NCBI RefSeq assembly: GCF_004216905.1
Contig: NZ_SGXJ01000007.1
Coordinates: 62,001 to 126,000, forward strand
Length of the DNA stretch: 64,000 bases
Direction: 5' to 3'
From: Kribbella sp. VKM Ac-2569
Lineage (GTDB): Bacteria > Actinomycetota > Actinomycetes > Propionibacteriales > Kribbellaceae
Position numbers and translations under genes: made by a program. Shown here one piece after another: positions 7,835 through 16,340 of this stretch. Below the pieces are notes generated by a model. The model searched no databases. It was not told the origin of the DNA and worked only from the letters and a program-made list of their open reading frames with translations. Every line of letters begins with the position of its first letter. The stretch's first letter is position 1.

Positions 7835-8721
7835 AACGACGCCAACACGGTTACTGGTGGTACCTGCTGCCGATCGGCATCGGGTTCACCGCGGTGGTCG
7901 CCGTACCGTTCGCGGCGAACGTCGTGCTCAGCTTCTTCCGCTGGAAGGGCGGGATCGCGCCGCTGCACTGGAACGGTCTGGGCAACTACAGCGATCTGCT
8001 GCACGACGCGAACTTCTGGCTGTCGTTCCGGAACTCGGTGTTCATGATCATCGCGATCGTGGTGATCCCGACCGGCGCCGGCATCCTGCTCGCGGCGACC
8101 CTGGTCGACTACCTGGGCAAGCGGTTCGGGCCCCGCGCGGCGAGCTTCCTGCGGGCGACGTACTACCTTCCGCAGATCCTGCCGATCGCGGTGGCTGGTT
8201 TCATCTGGAGCTGGATCCTCGACCCGGGCAGCGGGTCGATCAACACGTTCCTGCGCTCGGTCGGGGTGAGCGATCCGCCCGACTGGCTGGGCAGTCCGGA
8301 CCTCGCGCTGTACTCGGTGATGCTGATGCTGGTCTGGCTGCAGCTGGGCTATCCGCTGGTGATCTTCATGGCCGCGCTGTCCCGCGTCGATCCCGAACTG
8401 TACGAGGCGGCCGCGCTCGACGGTGCGGGGTGGTGGCGGCAGTTCGGCGCGATCACGCTGCCGACGGTCCGGCCGGAGATCTTCATCGTGGTGCTGACCG
8501 CGACGGTCGCCGCGCTGAAGGTGTTCGCCCCGATCCTGATCCTCACCGGCGGCGGTCCGGAGGGGTCGACACTGGTTCCGTCGTACTACGCCTACCGGAA
8601 CTTCTTCGAGCTGTCACAGGTCGGGTACGGGTCGACGATCGCGACCGTGATGGCGGTCGTCATCTTCGGGGTGGCCGCCGTACTCCTCGGGTGGCAGCGA
8701 CGTGCGGAACGGAGGGCTTGA
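7831..8721 (+). CDS. Sugar ABC transporter permease, MalF type
   Basis: A 296-residue inner-membrane permease with six predicted segments. The coupling (EAA) loop reads YEAAALDGAGWWRQFGAITLP, the helix docking site for the ATPase. The start ATG overlaps the stop of the binding-protein gene. It pairs with the next permease to form the heterodimeric channel of a CUT1-type importer. Confidence 0.93.
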   Translation: MKRRQHGYWWYLLPIGIGFTAVVAVPFAANVVLSFFRWKGGIAPLHWNGLGNYSDLLHDANFWLSFRNSVFMIIAIVVIPTGAGILLAATLVDYLGKRFGPRAASFLRATYYLPQILPIAVAGFIWSWILDPGSGSINTFLRSVGVSDPPDWLGSPDLALYSVMLMLVWLQLGYPLVIFMAALSRVDPELYEAAALDGAGWWRQFGAITLPTVRPEIFIVVLTATVAALKVFAPILILTGGGPEGSTLVPSYYAYRNFFELSQVGYGSTIATVMAVVIFGVAAVLLGWQRRAERRA

Positions 8722-8722
8722 C

Positions 8723-9568
8723 GTGTCGATGCTTGCTGCCGGCAACCGGCGCCGGCCGTTGACCTGGGTGGTGCTGGTCGTGGCCGGGCTGATTGCCCTG
8801 GTGATGTCGTCACCGTTCCTGCTGATGGTGCTGAACGCCTTCAAGACCGGCGACGACTACTCGAGCCACGGTCCGATCGCGTGGCCGCGGAGTTTCAGCC
8901 TCGATGCGTTCAGCAACTACCTGTCACTGGTGGACTTCCCGGTCGCGCTGTGGAACTCGGTCCTGATCTCGACCGTCGTCGCGTTCGGCGGGGTCGCGCT
9001 CAGTCTGCTCAGTGCCTACCCGATCGGGGTCGGCCGGATCCGGGGGAGCGGGCCGATCCTCGCCGTACTGCTGCTGTCCACGATGCTGCCGCACGAGGCA
9101 CTGATCTACCCGTTGTTCTACGGCGCCCAGGCCACGCACACGTTCAACACGGTGTGGTCGGTCGTGATCGTCTTCGTCGTACTGCAAGGGGCCTTCGGCA
9201 CCTATCTGCTCGCGAGCGTGATGGGGACGGTGCCGAAGGAGATCCTCGAAGCGGCCGCGATCGACGGCGCCGGCCGCTGGCAGATCCTCTGGCGGATCGT
9301 GCTGCCGATCCTGCGCCCGACGCTGTCGGTGCTCGTCGTGTTCTTCTTCATCTGGACCTGGAACGAGTTCTACATTCCGGTCGTGTTGCTGGCCGACCAG
9401 TCGTCGCAGACCGTGCCGATCGCGCTGTCGACGCTGCGTGGTCAGCACTCGATCGACATCACCGTGCTCAACGCCGGGTCCCTGCTGTCATTGCTCCCGA
9501 CACTGGTCTTCTTCCTGATCTTCCAGCGCACCCTCAACCGCGGTGTGACCGCGGGTGCCGTCAAGTAG
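8723..9568 (+). CDS. Sugar ABC transporter permease, MalG type
   Basis: A 281-residue inner-membrane permease. GTG at 8723 is chosen because GGAGGG (8711-8716) stands seven bases upstream and the preceding stop is at 8719-8721; an in-frame GTG at 8702 would overlap the MalF gene. The EAA loop ILEAAAIDGAGRWQILWRIV and the C-terminal NRGVTAGAVK tail are typical of MalG-type CUT1 permeases. It works with the MalF-type partner and, as no ATPase is encoded here, probably with a shared MsiK ATPase such as the one at 45684-46955. Confidence 0.93.
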   Translation: MSMLAAGNRRRPLTWVVLVVAGLIALVMSSPFLLMVLNAFKTGDDYSSHGPIAWPRSFSLDAFSNYLSLVDFPVALWNSVLISTVVAFGGVALSLLSAYPIGVGRIRGSGPILAVLLLSTMLPHEALIYPLFYGAQATHTFNTVWSVVIVFVVLQGAFGTYLLASVMGTVPKEILEAAAIDGAGRWQILWRIVLPILRPTLSVLVVFFFIWTWNEFYIPVVLLADQSSQTVPIALSTLRGQHSIDITVLNAGSLLSLLPTLVFFLIFQRTLNRGVTAGAVK

Positions 9569-9586
9569 CCCTCGAAAGGACTCTTC

Positions 9587-10684
9587 TTGTTCTCCACCTT
9601 CAACGTCCCTGTTCTGCCCGACGGTGTGGTGAGTCGGTCGATCAATGCCGAGAACCGGACCGGAGCGCCCGGTGCGGCTGCGCGGGCCGCGTCGGCTCTC
9701 GGACCTGGGCGCAAGGGTTCGCCCGCTGTGTTGCTGCCCGCGGGGCAGACGCTCACCCTGGCCGAGATCGAGGGGCCGGGGGTGATCCGGCACATCTGGA
9801 TGACTGTTGCCGATCGCACCGATCAGGGTCCGTTCGTACTGCGGGACCTCGTGCTGCGGGCGTACTGGGACGGCTCGGACCTGCCGTCGGTCGAGGTGCC
9901 GCTCGGGGACTTCTTCTGTAACGGGTTCGGTACGCGCGCCCTGGTCAACTCCGCTCCGATCGTGGTCGCGCCGACGGGCGGGATGAACTGCTACTTCCCA
10001 ATGCCGTTCCGCGCCGGCGCCCGGTTGACCCTGGAGAATCAGCACGCGGGCGACATTCCCTCGGTGTACTTCCAGGTCGACTACACGCTTGGCGACGACA
10101 TCGATGCGGGTACGCCGTACTTCCACGCCCAGTGGCGGCACTCCGACGGTACGGCGGCGTTGGGGACCGACCATGTGATTCTCGACGGGGTCTCCGGCCG
10201 GGGCACGTACGTCGGGACATACCTCGCGCTGACGTCACTGCACCGGTATTGGTGGGGCGAGGGCGAGGTCAAGTTCTTCGTCGACGACGATGACGAGTTT
10301 CCGACGCTGTGCAGCACCGGTCTGGAGGACTACGCGGGCGGGGCGTGGGCCTTCCAGGACGAGCTGCGAGCCGATCCGGAGCCGGAGATCCTCACCTTCA
10401 ACTCGCCATACTGCGGCTATCCGTTCCACTCGGCACGCGACCGTACGAAGGCCTCACCGTTCTCGACCGAGGCCCTGCCGATGCACGGGCTCTACCGCTG
10501 GCATCTGCCGGACCCGATCCACTTCACCGAACGGCTCGCGGTCACCGTCCAACAGATCGGAGCCTGGGACCACGGCCTGTTCGAGCGCCAGGACGACATC
10601 GCCACCACGGCGTACTGGTACCAGGTCGCCCCCCACGCTCGCTTTCCACCTCTACCAGCAGCGCACCTCAGGCACCCCCGCTGA
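9587..10684 (+). CDS. DUF2961 / glycoside hydrolase family 172 enzyme
   Basis: A 365-residue protein with the DUF2961 pattern: VSRSINAENRTGAPGAAARA at the N-terminus, GPGVIRHIWMTV, the acidic strand KFFVDDDDEFPTLCSTGLEDYAGGAW, and ERQDDIATTAYWYQ near the end. Family GH172 includes alpha-D-fructofuranosidase/difructose-anhydride synthase and D-arabinofuranosidase activities, which suggests a furanose-containing substrate. No signal peptide is seen, so it probably acts in the cytoplasm on the imported sugar. The TTG start at 9587 follows AAAGGA. The last residues after YWYQ are slightly unusual but the length is normal. It ends the transcription unit. Confidence 0.85.
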   Translation: MFSTFNVPVLPDGVVSRSINAENRTGAPGAAARAASALGPGRKGSPAVLLPAGQTLTLAEIEGPGVIRHIWMTVADRTDQGPFVLRDLVLRAYWDGSDLPSVEVPLGDFFCNGFGTRALVNSAPIVVAPTGGMNCYFPMPFRAGARLTLENQHAGDIPSVYFQVDYTLGDDIDAGTPYFHAQWRHSDGTAALGTDHVILDGVSGRGTYVGTYLALTSLHRYWWGEGEVKFFVDDDDEFPTLCSTGLEDYAGGAWAFQDELRADPEPEILTFNSPYCGYPFHSARDRTKASPFSTEALPMHGLYRWHLPDPIHFTERLAVTVQQIGAWDHGLFERQDDIATTAYWYQVAPHARFPPLPAAHLRHPR

Positions 10685-10686
10685 AC

Positions 10687-11178
10687 TCAGTAGCCGGTGG
10701 TGCCGTCGATCAGTTCACGCATGGCGTCGAGGTGGCCGAGGTGGCGGGCCGTCTCCTCGATGAGGTGAGTGATGATCCAGCGCAGCGACACAAGCTCAAT
10801 GCCCTCAGGGGCATGAGCCTCCAGTTCGTCGAGCTGGTGACCGGCAACGATCTCGCGGGACCGCTCACATTGCCGGTCGTACTCGTCCAGCAGGCGATCG
10901 AGAGAAGCACCAGGCGGCTGTGACAGCTGGAGAGGGTCTTTGGCGCCTACCTCTTGGACACCAAGGAAGCCGATCTCGAACCACCCTCGTTCGACATGTC
11001 TGAGGTGTCCCACCAGTGTTTTCACGGTCATCCGTGGAGATGCCGGCAAAACGGCTAGTTCGGCCTGCTCTTCTGACAGGCCTGTGCACTTCAGTCTGAC
11101 CGTGGCGCGCTGGTGGTCCAACCAGCCCGTGAGCATGTCGCGTTCGTCGGCCGTGGCCGGCGGAAACTGGCGGGTCAC
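10687..11178 (-). CDS. DinB/DUF664-like mycothiol-dependent protein
   Basis: A 163-residue four-helix-bundle protein. ERDMLTGWLDHQRATVRLKCTGLSEEQA and VGHLRHVERGWFEIGF fit the DUF664/DinB group, whose metal site is built from His residues; candidates are in GHLRHVER and near the C-terminus in RHLGHLDAMRE. Actinobacterial members include mycothiol transferases used in detoxification. GTG start; the gene is convergent with the GH172 gene, leaving 2 bases between stops. The function within this neighbourhood is unknown. Confidence 0.8.
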   Translation of the reverse strand: MTRQFPPATADERDMLTGWLDHQRATVRLKCTGLSEEQAELAVLPASPRMTVKTLVGHLRHVERGWFEIGFLGVQEVGAKDPLQLSQPPGASLDRLLDEYDRQCERSREIVAGHQLDELEAHAPEGIELVSLRWIITHLIEETARHLGHLDAMRELIDGTTGY

Positions 11179-11197
11179 TCGACCGATGCTAGGCGGT

Positions 11198-12451
11198 TCA
11201 GTGACGGGGGCCCAGGGGGTCTTCGTCGGGCGGGGTGGGGGCGCGTCGGGTTGTGCTGGTGAGGGAGCGTTCGGGGAGCCAGATCACGAAGGTGGTGCCG
11301 ATGCCCAGCTCGGAGTGGAGGGTGACGGTGCCGCCGTGGGATTCGGCGATCTGGCGGACGATGGCGAGGCCCAGGCCGGCCCGGCGCTGGCCTGTGGACG
11401 CGACGGTGGCCGGGGGTTGTTGCTGGCCGGCGCGGTAGAAGCGGTCGAAGACCCGGTCGGCGTCGTCGGCCGCGATGCCGGGGCCCTCGTCGCGGACCGC
11501 GATCCAGGCCCAGCCGTTGCGGCTGCCGACCGCGAGGACGAGTTCGCTGCCGCCGCGGGCGAGGCGGACCGCGTTCGAGAGCAGGTTGTCGACCGCGCGC
11601 CGCAAGGCGGACGCGTCGCCGGCGGCGATCGGGCCCGGCGAGAGGCGTCGTACGACGTGCAGCTCGCGATCGGCTGCCAGCAGTTCGTACTCCTCGGCCG
11701 CCTCGCCGGCGATCGTGGCGAGATCCACGTCGGCGTCGACGAACGCCGGTGACGACCGGCGGGCGGAGGCGAGGAGGTCCTCGACGAGGCGGGTCATCCG
11801 CTGGATCGCGCGGCCGACGATCGCGGTCGCCTGGGCGCGGTCGTCCGGCGGGGTGTCGTCGTGCGCGAGGACGGCGTCGACGTTCGCCTGGATCACGGCG
11901 AGCGGGTTCCGGAGTTCGTGGGAGGCGTCGTCGACGAGCTGGCGCTGGGTCAGGAACGCCGTCTCGAGCCGGCCGAGCATGCCGTCGACGGTGTCGGCCA
12001 GGTTGCGCAGCTCGTCGCGCGGACCTTCGAGGGCGATCCGGCGGGACAGATCCGTCGCGGAGATCTCCTGCGCGGTCGCCGTGATCCGCCGTACCGGACG
12101 CAGCACGCGGCCCGACAACCACCAGCCGGTGCCGAGGCTGACCAGGAACAGTGCGCCCATACCGGCCGCGGAGTAGGTCCGCAGCGTTTCCAGCGTCTGG
12201 TAGTTCACCGCCGACTGGAGGCTGGAGATCTCGGCGGCCTGGATCGCCTCGCCCTGCTTGATCTGGACGTTGCCGTGGGCATCCTTGTAGTACTTCTTGA
12301 CCGGGATCTGGCTCAGCGGCTTCGGATCGAGGATCTGGGAGAGCGCGACGTACACGCCACCGAGCAGGAGTGCGGACAGGACGATCAGTACGGCGGAGTA
12401 GGTGAGCGTCAGGCGGAACCGGATCGTCTGCGCCCAGAGCGGGAGCTTCAT
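11198..12451 (-). CDS. Two-component sensor histidine kinase
   Basis: A 417-residue membrane kinase. Segments: TM1 about 14-38, a short external domain of roughly 50 residues, TM2 about 92-113, HAMP about 114-167, dimerisation/phosphoacceptor domain with DDASHELRNP (phospho-His at residue 178), and a GHKL ATPase domain with N-box NLLSNAVRLA, G1 DEGPGIA, and GLGLAIVRQIAESHGG. The start overlaps the stop of the response regulator gene by the usual ATGA, so kinase and regulator are made together. The stimulus is unknown; an envelope signal is plausible because the divergent genes encode envelope functions. Confidence 0.95.
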   Translation of the reverse strand: MKLPLWAQTIRFRLTLTYSAVLIVLSALLLGGVYVALSQILDPKPLSQIPVKKYYKDAHGNVQIKQGEAIQAAEISSLQSAVNYQTLETLRTYSAAGMGALFLVSLGTGWWLSGRVLRPVRRITATAQEISATDLSRRIALEGPRDELRNLADTVDGMLGRLETAFLTQRQLVDDASHELRNPLAVIQANVDAVLAHDDTPPDDRAQATAIVGRAIQRMTRLVEDLLASARRSSPAFVDADVDLATIAGEAAEEYELLAADRELHVVRRLSPGPIAAGDASALRRAVDNLLSNAVRLARGGSELVLAVGSRNGWAWIAVRDEGPGIAADDADRVFDRFYRAGQQQPPATVASTGQRRAGLGLAIVRQIAESHGGTVTLHSELGIGTTFVIWLPERSLTSTTRRAPTPPDEDPLGPRH

Positions 12452-13140
12452 GTGTCACCTCTGAGGCGGTAGCCGCGACCGATCACGGTCTCCAGGATGG
12501 GATCTTCGCCCTCTTGTGCGAGTTTGCGGCGCAGGGTGCCGACGGTCACGCGGACGGTCTGGGTGAACGGGTCCGCGTTCTCGTCCCAGACGTGTTCGAG
12601 CAGTTCCTCGGCCGAGATGACGTGCCCGGGGCGCGACATCAGGTACCGCAGGATGCCGAACTCCTTGAGCGTCAGCGGAAGCTCCCGTCCGGCGCGGGTG
12701 GCGAGATGGCGGGACGAGTCCAGGACGAGGTCGCCGACGTGCAGTTGGGTTGTGCCGTTGGTGACGTCGCGGCGGAGGAGGGCGCGGATCCGCGCGAGCA
12801 GTTCGACGAGTGCGAACGGCTTGGTCAGGTAGTCGTCAGCGCCTTCGTCGAGCCCGCGGACGCGGTCCGCGAGCGAGGCGCGCGCGGTCAGCATCAGTAC
12901 GCGCAGCTCCCGTCCGGACGCCACCTCGATCTCGCCGCGGCGGACGGCGCGGCACAGGTCGAGGCCGCTGGTGTCCGGCAGCGTGATGTCCAGGATCGCC
13001 AGGTCGTACGGCGTGGTCGCGAGTTTCTCGATCGCCTCGGCGCCGGTGGTGGCCGCGTCGACGGCGTACCCGGCCCGGCCGAGTCCCGAGCGCAGCGCGC
13101 TGACCAGGCCTTCCTCGTCCTCCACCACAAGTAGTCGCAC
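12448..13140 (-). CDS. OmpR/PhoB-family response regulator
   Basis: A 230-residue regulator. The receiver domain starts VRLLVVEDEE and has the phospho-acceptor Asp at residue 51 (LAILDITLPD) and the conserved Lys in DYLTKPFALVEL. The C-terminal winged helix has FGILRYLMSRPGHVISAEELLEHVWD and ends TVRVTVGTLRRKLA...VIGRGYRLRGDT. GTG at 13140 is chosen because the receiver begins there; the frame is open further upstream. Four 11-bp direct repeats at 13182-13225, in the divergent spacer, are a good candidate binding site. Confidence 0.95.
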   Translation of the reverse strand: MRLLVVEDEEGLVSALRSGLGRAGYAVDAATTGAEAIEKLATTPYDLAILDITLPDTSGLDLCRAVRRGEIEVASGRELRVLMLTARASLADRVRGLDEGADDYLTKPFALVELLARIRALLRRDVTNGTTQLHVGDLVLDSSRHLATRAGRELPLTLKEFGILRYLMSRPGHVISAEELLEHVWDENADPFTQTVRVTVGTLRRKLAQEGEDPILETVIGRGYRLRGDT

Positions 13141-13181
13141 GCAACCAAGGTAGCGGGGGACCCGAGCGCGGCCGCTCTGCT

Positions 13182-13225
13182 CTTTCGCCGGGCTTTCGGT
13201 CGCCTTTCCGGTCGTTTTCGCGCCT
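13182..13225. promoter_or_regulatory. Four tandem 11-bp repeats (CTTTC...), candidate response-regulator box
   Basis: CTTTC begins at 13182, 13193 and 13204, and TTTTC at 13215, all exactly 11 bp apart, with a loose GGTCG-like continuation. Tandem 11-bp direct repeats are the classical binding pattern of PhoB-type regulators. They lie between the response regulator gene and the divergent small secreted protein gene, 40 bp before the latter's start. Confidence 0.55.
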
Positions 13226-13265
13226 TCTTGATGAGCTGTGGCCAATCGAGTCGAAGGAGATCCTG

Positions 13266-13484
13266 ATGAAACTCCCAGTGAAACGACTGATCCTCGGCAG
13301 CGCGGTGGCGGTAGCGGCGCTAGGTGCCGGCGGGATCGCGTACGCCGCCGGAAGCGACCCCGCTGTCCCGGAGCAGGGCTACGTGACAGTCGAGGACGGC
13401 GCGACCACTCCGTCTCCGTCACCCTCGTATGACTGCCCGGAGAAGAACGGCACCGCGCAGCCGTCCGAGCAGAACCCCGCATGA
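13266..13484 (+). CDS. Small secreted Ser/Pro-rich protein
   Basis: A 72-residue protein with a clear signal peptide (KLPVKRLILGSAVAVAALG... with likely cleavage after AYA at about residue 27). The mature part is short, acidic, rich in Ser, Thr and Pro, and has a single Cys in SYDCPEKNG. I recognise no family. ATG at 13266 is preceded by AAGGAG. Its stop overlaps the start of the MoxR gene (ATGA), so it may be the first gene of the MoxR-DUF58-VWA unit and a target of the divergent two-component system. Confidence 0.75.
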   Translation: MKLPVKRLILGSAVAVAALGAGGIAYAAGSDPAVPEQGYVTVEDGATTPSPSPSYDCPEKNGTAQPSEQNPA

Positions 13485-14467
13485 GTGCGGCAGCTCTCGA
13501 ACACGCCTTGTTCGAGGTGAAGCGGGTCGTCGTCGGGCAGGATCACTTGGTCGAGCGGATGCTCGTCGGGTTGCTGGCCCGCGGCCACTGTCTGCTGGAA
13601 GGCGTACCGGGAGTCGCCAAGACGCTCGCGGTCCGCACACTGGCGGAGGTGATCGGCGGGCAGTTCTCGCGGCTACAGTTCACCCCGGACCTGGTGCCCG
13701 GCGACATCATGGGCACCCGGATCTGGCGGCCGTCCACGGAGGGGTTCGACACCGAGCTCGGTCCCGTGTTCGCCAATCTGGTGCTCGCCGACGAGATCAA
13801 CCGTGCACCGGCCAAGGTGCAGTCCGCGCTGCTCGAGGCGATGGCGGAACACCAGGTCAGCATCGGCGGTACGTCGTACCCGCTGCCGGAACCCTTCCTG
13901 GTGCTCGCGACCCAGAACCCGATCGAGTCCGACGGGGTGTACGCGTTGCCCGAGGCGCAGCGGGACCGGTTCCTGCTGAAGATCACGGTCGACTACCCGA
14001 CGCCGTTGGAGGAGCTGACGATCCTGCAGCGGATGAGCGCGCACCGGCCGCACGCGAACGCCGTACTCACTCCGGAGCAGGTCGCACAGTTGCAGGAGGC
14101 AACGGACGACGTGTTCGTCCACAACGCGGTCGCCGAGTACGTCGTACGCCTGGTGCACGCGACCCGGGTGCCGTCGCAGTACGGGATCCAGGACCTGGCC
14201 GGCGTACTGGAGTTCGGCGCGAGCCCCCGTGCCACGCTGGGACTGGTCGCGGCCGGCCGGGCGTTGGCGTTGCTGCGCGGGCGGGACTACGTGCTGCCGG
14301 CCGACGTGTACGACGTTGCGCTCGACGTGATGTCGCACCGGCTGGTGCTCACGTTCGACGCGCTGGCCGACGGGGTCGATCCGCGGTCGGTCGTCGCGCG
14401 GATCCTGCACACCATCGAACAACCGCACGTGGTGCCCGCCGACGACGCTCAAGGGTCTGCGGCATGA
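13481..14467 (+). CDS. MoxR-family AAA ATPase
   Basis: A 328-residue cytoplasmic AAA+ ATPase. Walker A is GVPGVAKT at residues 41-48, Walker B LVLADEINRAP near residue 105, and the sensor region LATQNPIESDGVYALPEAQRDRF is highly typical of MoxR. It belongs to the conserved MoxR-DUF58-VWA arrangement thought to act as a chaperone system for maturation or cofactor insertion of partner proteins. Start and stop both overlap neighbours by 4 bases. Confidence 0.95.
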   Translation: MSAAALEHALFEVKRVVVGQDHLVERMLVGLLARGHCLLEGVPGVAKTLAVRTLAEVIGGQFSRLQFTPDLVPGDIMGTRIWRPSTEGFDTELGPVFANLVLADEINRAPAKVQSALLEAMAEHQVSIGGTSYPLPEPFLVLATQNPIESDGVYALPEAQRDRFLLKITVDYPTPLEELTILQRMSAHRPHANAVLTPEQVAQLQEATDDVFVHNAVAEYVVRLVHATRVPSQYGIQDLAGVLEFGASPRATLGLVAAGRALALLRGRDYVLPADVYDVALDVMSHRLVLTFDALADGVDPRSVVARILHTIEQPHVVPADDAQGSAA

Positions 14468-15393
14468 ATGACCTGCTGGCCGGCCGGGAACGGGCGCTCC
14501 GCGCACTCGAGCTGACGGTGAAGCGCAAGCTGGAAGGCTTCCTGCACGGGGAGATCACCGGTCTGCGCAGCGGTCCCGGCAGCGAGCCCAACGAAGCGCG
14601 TCCGTATCAGGCAGGCCAGGACGACGTACGACGGATGGACTGGAACGTGACCGCTCGCTCCCTGGAACCGCACGTGCGAGCACCGCTAGCGGAGCGGGAA
14701 CTGGAGACGTGGGCGTTGCTGGACGCGTCGGCGAGCATGGACTTCGGGACCGCTCTGAGCGAGAAGCGCGACCTGGCCATCGCTGTCGTCGGGGCGGTCG
14801 GTCTCCTGTCCGACCGCCCCGGCAACCGGCTCGGCGTACGAATTGCACTGGGCGACGACCTGCGCCGACTCCCGTCCGCTGGCGGCGCGGTCCAGCTCCG
14901 CCGTACTCTCCGCACCCTGTTGTCGTTGCCCCGAGCAACACCAGGAGCCTTTCCGAGAACTGATCTCGGCAAAGCGATCGGTCGACTTGACCGCGAACAC
15001 ACACGCCCCGGTCTGCGCGTGATCGTCTCGGACTTCCACGAGGACGGGTGGGCAGACCCATTACGCCGCCTGTCCGCACGCCACGAGGTGATCGCGGTCG
15101 AGGTTCTCGACCCGCGCGAGCTCGAGCTCCCCGAGGTCGGGCTGCTCACGCTCGTCGATCCGGAGACCGGCCGCCGCCGGGAGATCCAGACCGCGAGCCG
15201 CAAACTCCGTCGCCGGTACGCCGACGCGATGACCGCGCACCGCGAACAGACCACCCAGGCGATCCGCGCCGCCGGTGCGGCACATCTCGTACTGCGCACC
15301 GACGCCGACTGGGTCCGTGACGTTGCGGCGTTTGCGACCGCCCGCCGACGGGCCGGCGTACGGCGGAACCCGACTGCTGTGAGGACCAGATGA
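14464..15393 (+). CDS. DUF58 domain protein
   Basis: A 309-residue protein. The DUF58 signature is GPGSEPNEARPYQAGQDDVRRMDWNVTARSLEPHVR, followed by a VWA-like fold (ELETWALLDASASMDFG, which retains D-x-S-x-S). The start at 14464 overlaps the MoxR stop (ATGA). No transmembrane segment is evident at the N-terminus, unlike many DUF58 proteins, so it is probably cytoplasmic or peripheral. It is expected to work with the MoxR ATPase and the VWA protein encoded next. Confidence 0.9.
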   Translation: MNDLLAGRERALRALELTVKRKLEGFLHGEITGLRSGPGSEPNEARPYQAGQDDVRRMDWNVTARSLEPHVRAPLAERELETWALLDASASMDFGTALSEKRDLAIAVVGAVGLLSDRPGNRLGVRIALGDDLRRLPSAGGAVQLRRTLRTLLSLPRATPGAFPRTDLGKAIGRLDREHTRPGLRVIVSDFHEDGWADPLRRLSARHEVIAVEVLDPRELELPEVGLLTLVDPETGRRREIQTASRKLRRRYADAMTAHREQTTQAIRAAGAAHLVLRTDADWVRDVAAFATARRRAGVRRNPTAVRTR

Positions 15394-16328
15394 GATTCGA
15401 GCAACCCCTGTGGCTCTGGCTGCTGGTGCTGGTCGCCGCGCTCGTCGCGGCGTACCTGATCGCCCAGCGACGCAGAACGAAGTACGCCGTCCGCTTCGCG
15501 ACCCTTCCGATGCTGGAGAAGGTCGCCCCTGTACGGCCCGGCTGGCGCCGGCACGCGCCGGCCGCGGCCTTTCTCGCCGCACTGACCGTACTGACGATCG
15601 CGATCGCCCGGCCGGTCGCAGACATCCGGGTCCCACGGGAGCGCGCCACCGTGCTGGTCGCGATGGACATCTCGAACTCGATGGCGGCGACCGATGTGGC
15701 GCCGAACCGGTTCGAGACCGCCAAACAGGCGGCGGTCGAGTTCGTGCGGGACCTGCCGGAGAAGTTCAACGTCGGGCTGGTGTCCTTCGCACGGACGGCG
15801 ACCGTGGTGTCGGCGCCTAGTACGAATCATCAGGCGACGGTGGACGCGATCAACAGTCTGCAGTTGCGCGATTCGACGGCGATCGGGGACGCCGTACTCA
15901 CGAGCCTGCAGGCGGTGCGATCGATCGACCCCAACGATCCGCCGCCGAGCCGGATCGTGCTGCTGTCCGACGGCGGCAACACCGCGGGCAGCCCGGTCGA
16001 CGAGGCCGCTGCTGCGGCGGCACAGGCCGGCGTACCGGTGTCGACGATCGCGTACGGGACGCCCGAGGGCACCGTGAATCTGGAAGGGCGCGACATCCCG
16101 GTCCCTGCCGACACCGAGGCGCTGAAGGGTCTTGCGGACGCGACCAGTGGGTCGTTCTACGAGGCTGAGAACGACGAGCAGTTGCGCGACGTGTACTCCG
16201 ACCTGCAGTCCTCCATCGGCTGGACCACCGAGCCCCGCGAGATCACCAACCTGGTCGCGGGCGTCGCCCTCGCGGCAGCGCTCCTGGCCGCTTTGGCCTC
16301 GCTGCTCTGGTTCTCTCGCCTCCCTTGA
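15390..16328 (+). CDS. BatA-like membrane protein with VWA domain
   Basis: A 312-residue protein with an N-terminal membrane segment (about 7-25), a second one at about 57-74, a von Willebrand factor A domain and a C-terminal membrane helix (about 284-308). The MIDAS metal site is intact: D93-x-S95-x-S97 in AMDISNSM, with DSTAIGDAV and LLSDGGNTAG supplying the other ligands. VWA proteins of MoxR clusters are membrane-anchored adaptors for the ATPase. ATG overlaps the DUF58 stop. Confidence 0.92.
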   Translation: MRFEQPLWLWLLVLVAALVAAYLIAQRRRTKYAVRFATLPMLEKVAPVRPGWRRHAPAAAFLAALTVLTIAIARPVADIRVPRERATVLVAMDISNSMAATDVAPNRFETAKQAAVEFVRDLPEKFNVGLVSFARTATVVSAPSTNHQATVDAINSLQLRDSTAIGDAVLTSLQAVRSIDPNDPPPSRIVLLSDGGNTAGSPVDEAAAAAAQAGVPVSTIAYGTPEGTVNLEGRDIPVPADTEALKGLADATSGSFYEAENDEQLRDVYSDLQSSIGWTTEPREITNLVAGVALAAALLAALASLLWFSRLP

Positions 16329-16340
16329 TCAGGAGCTGAC

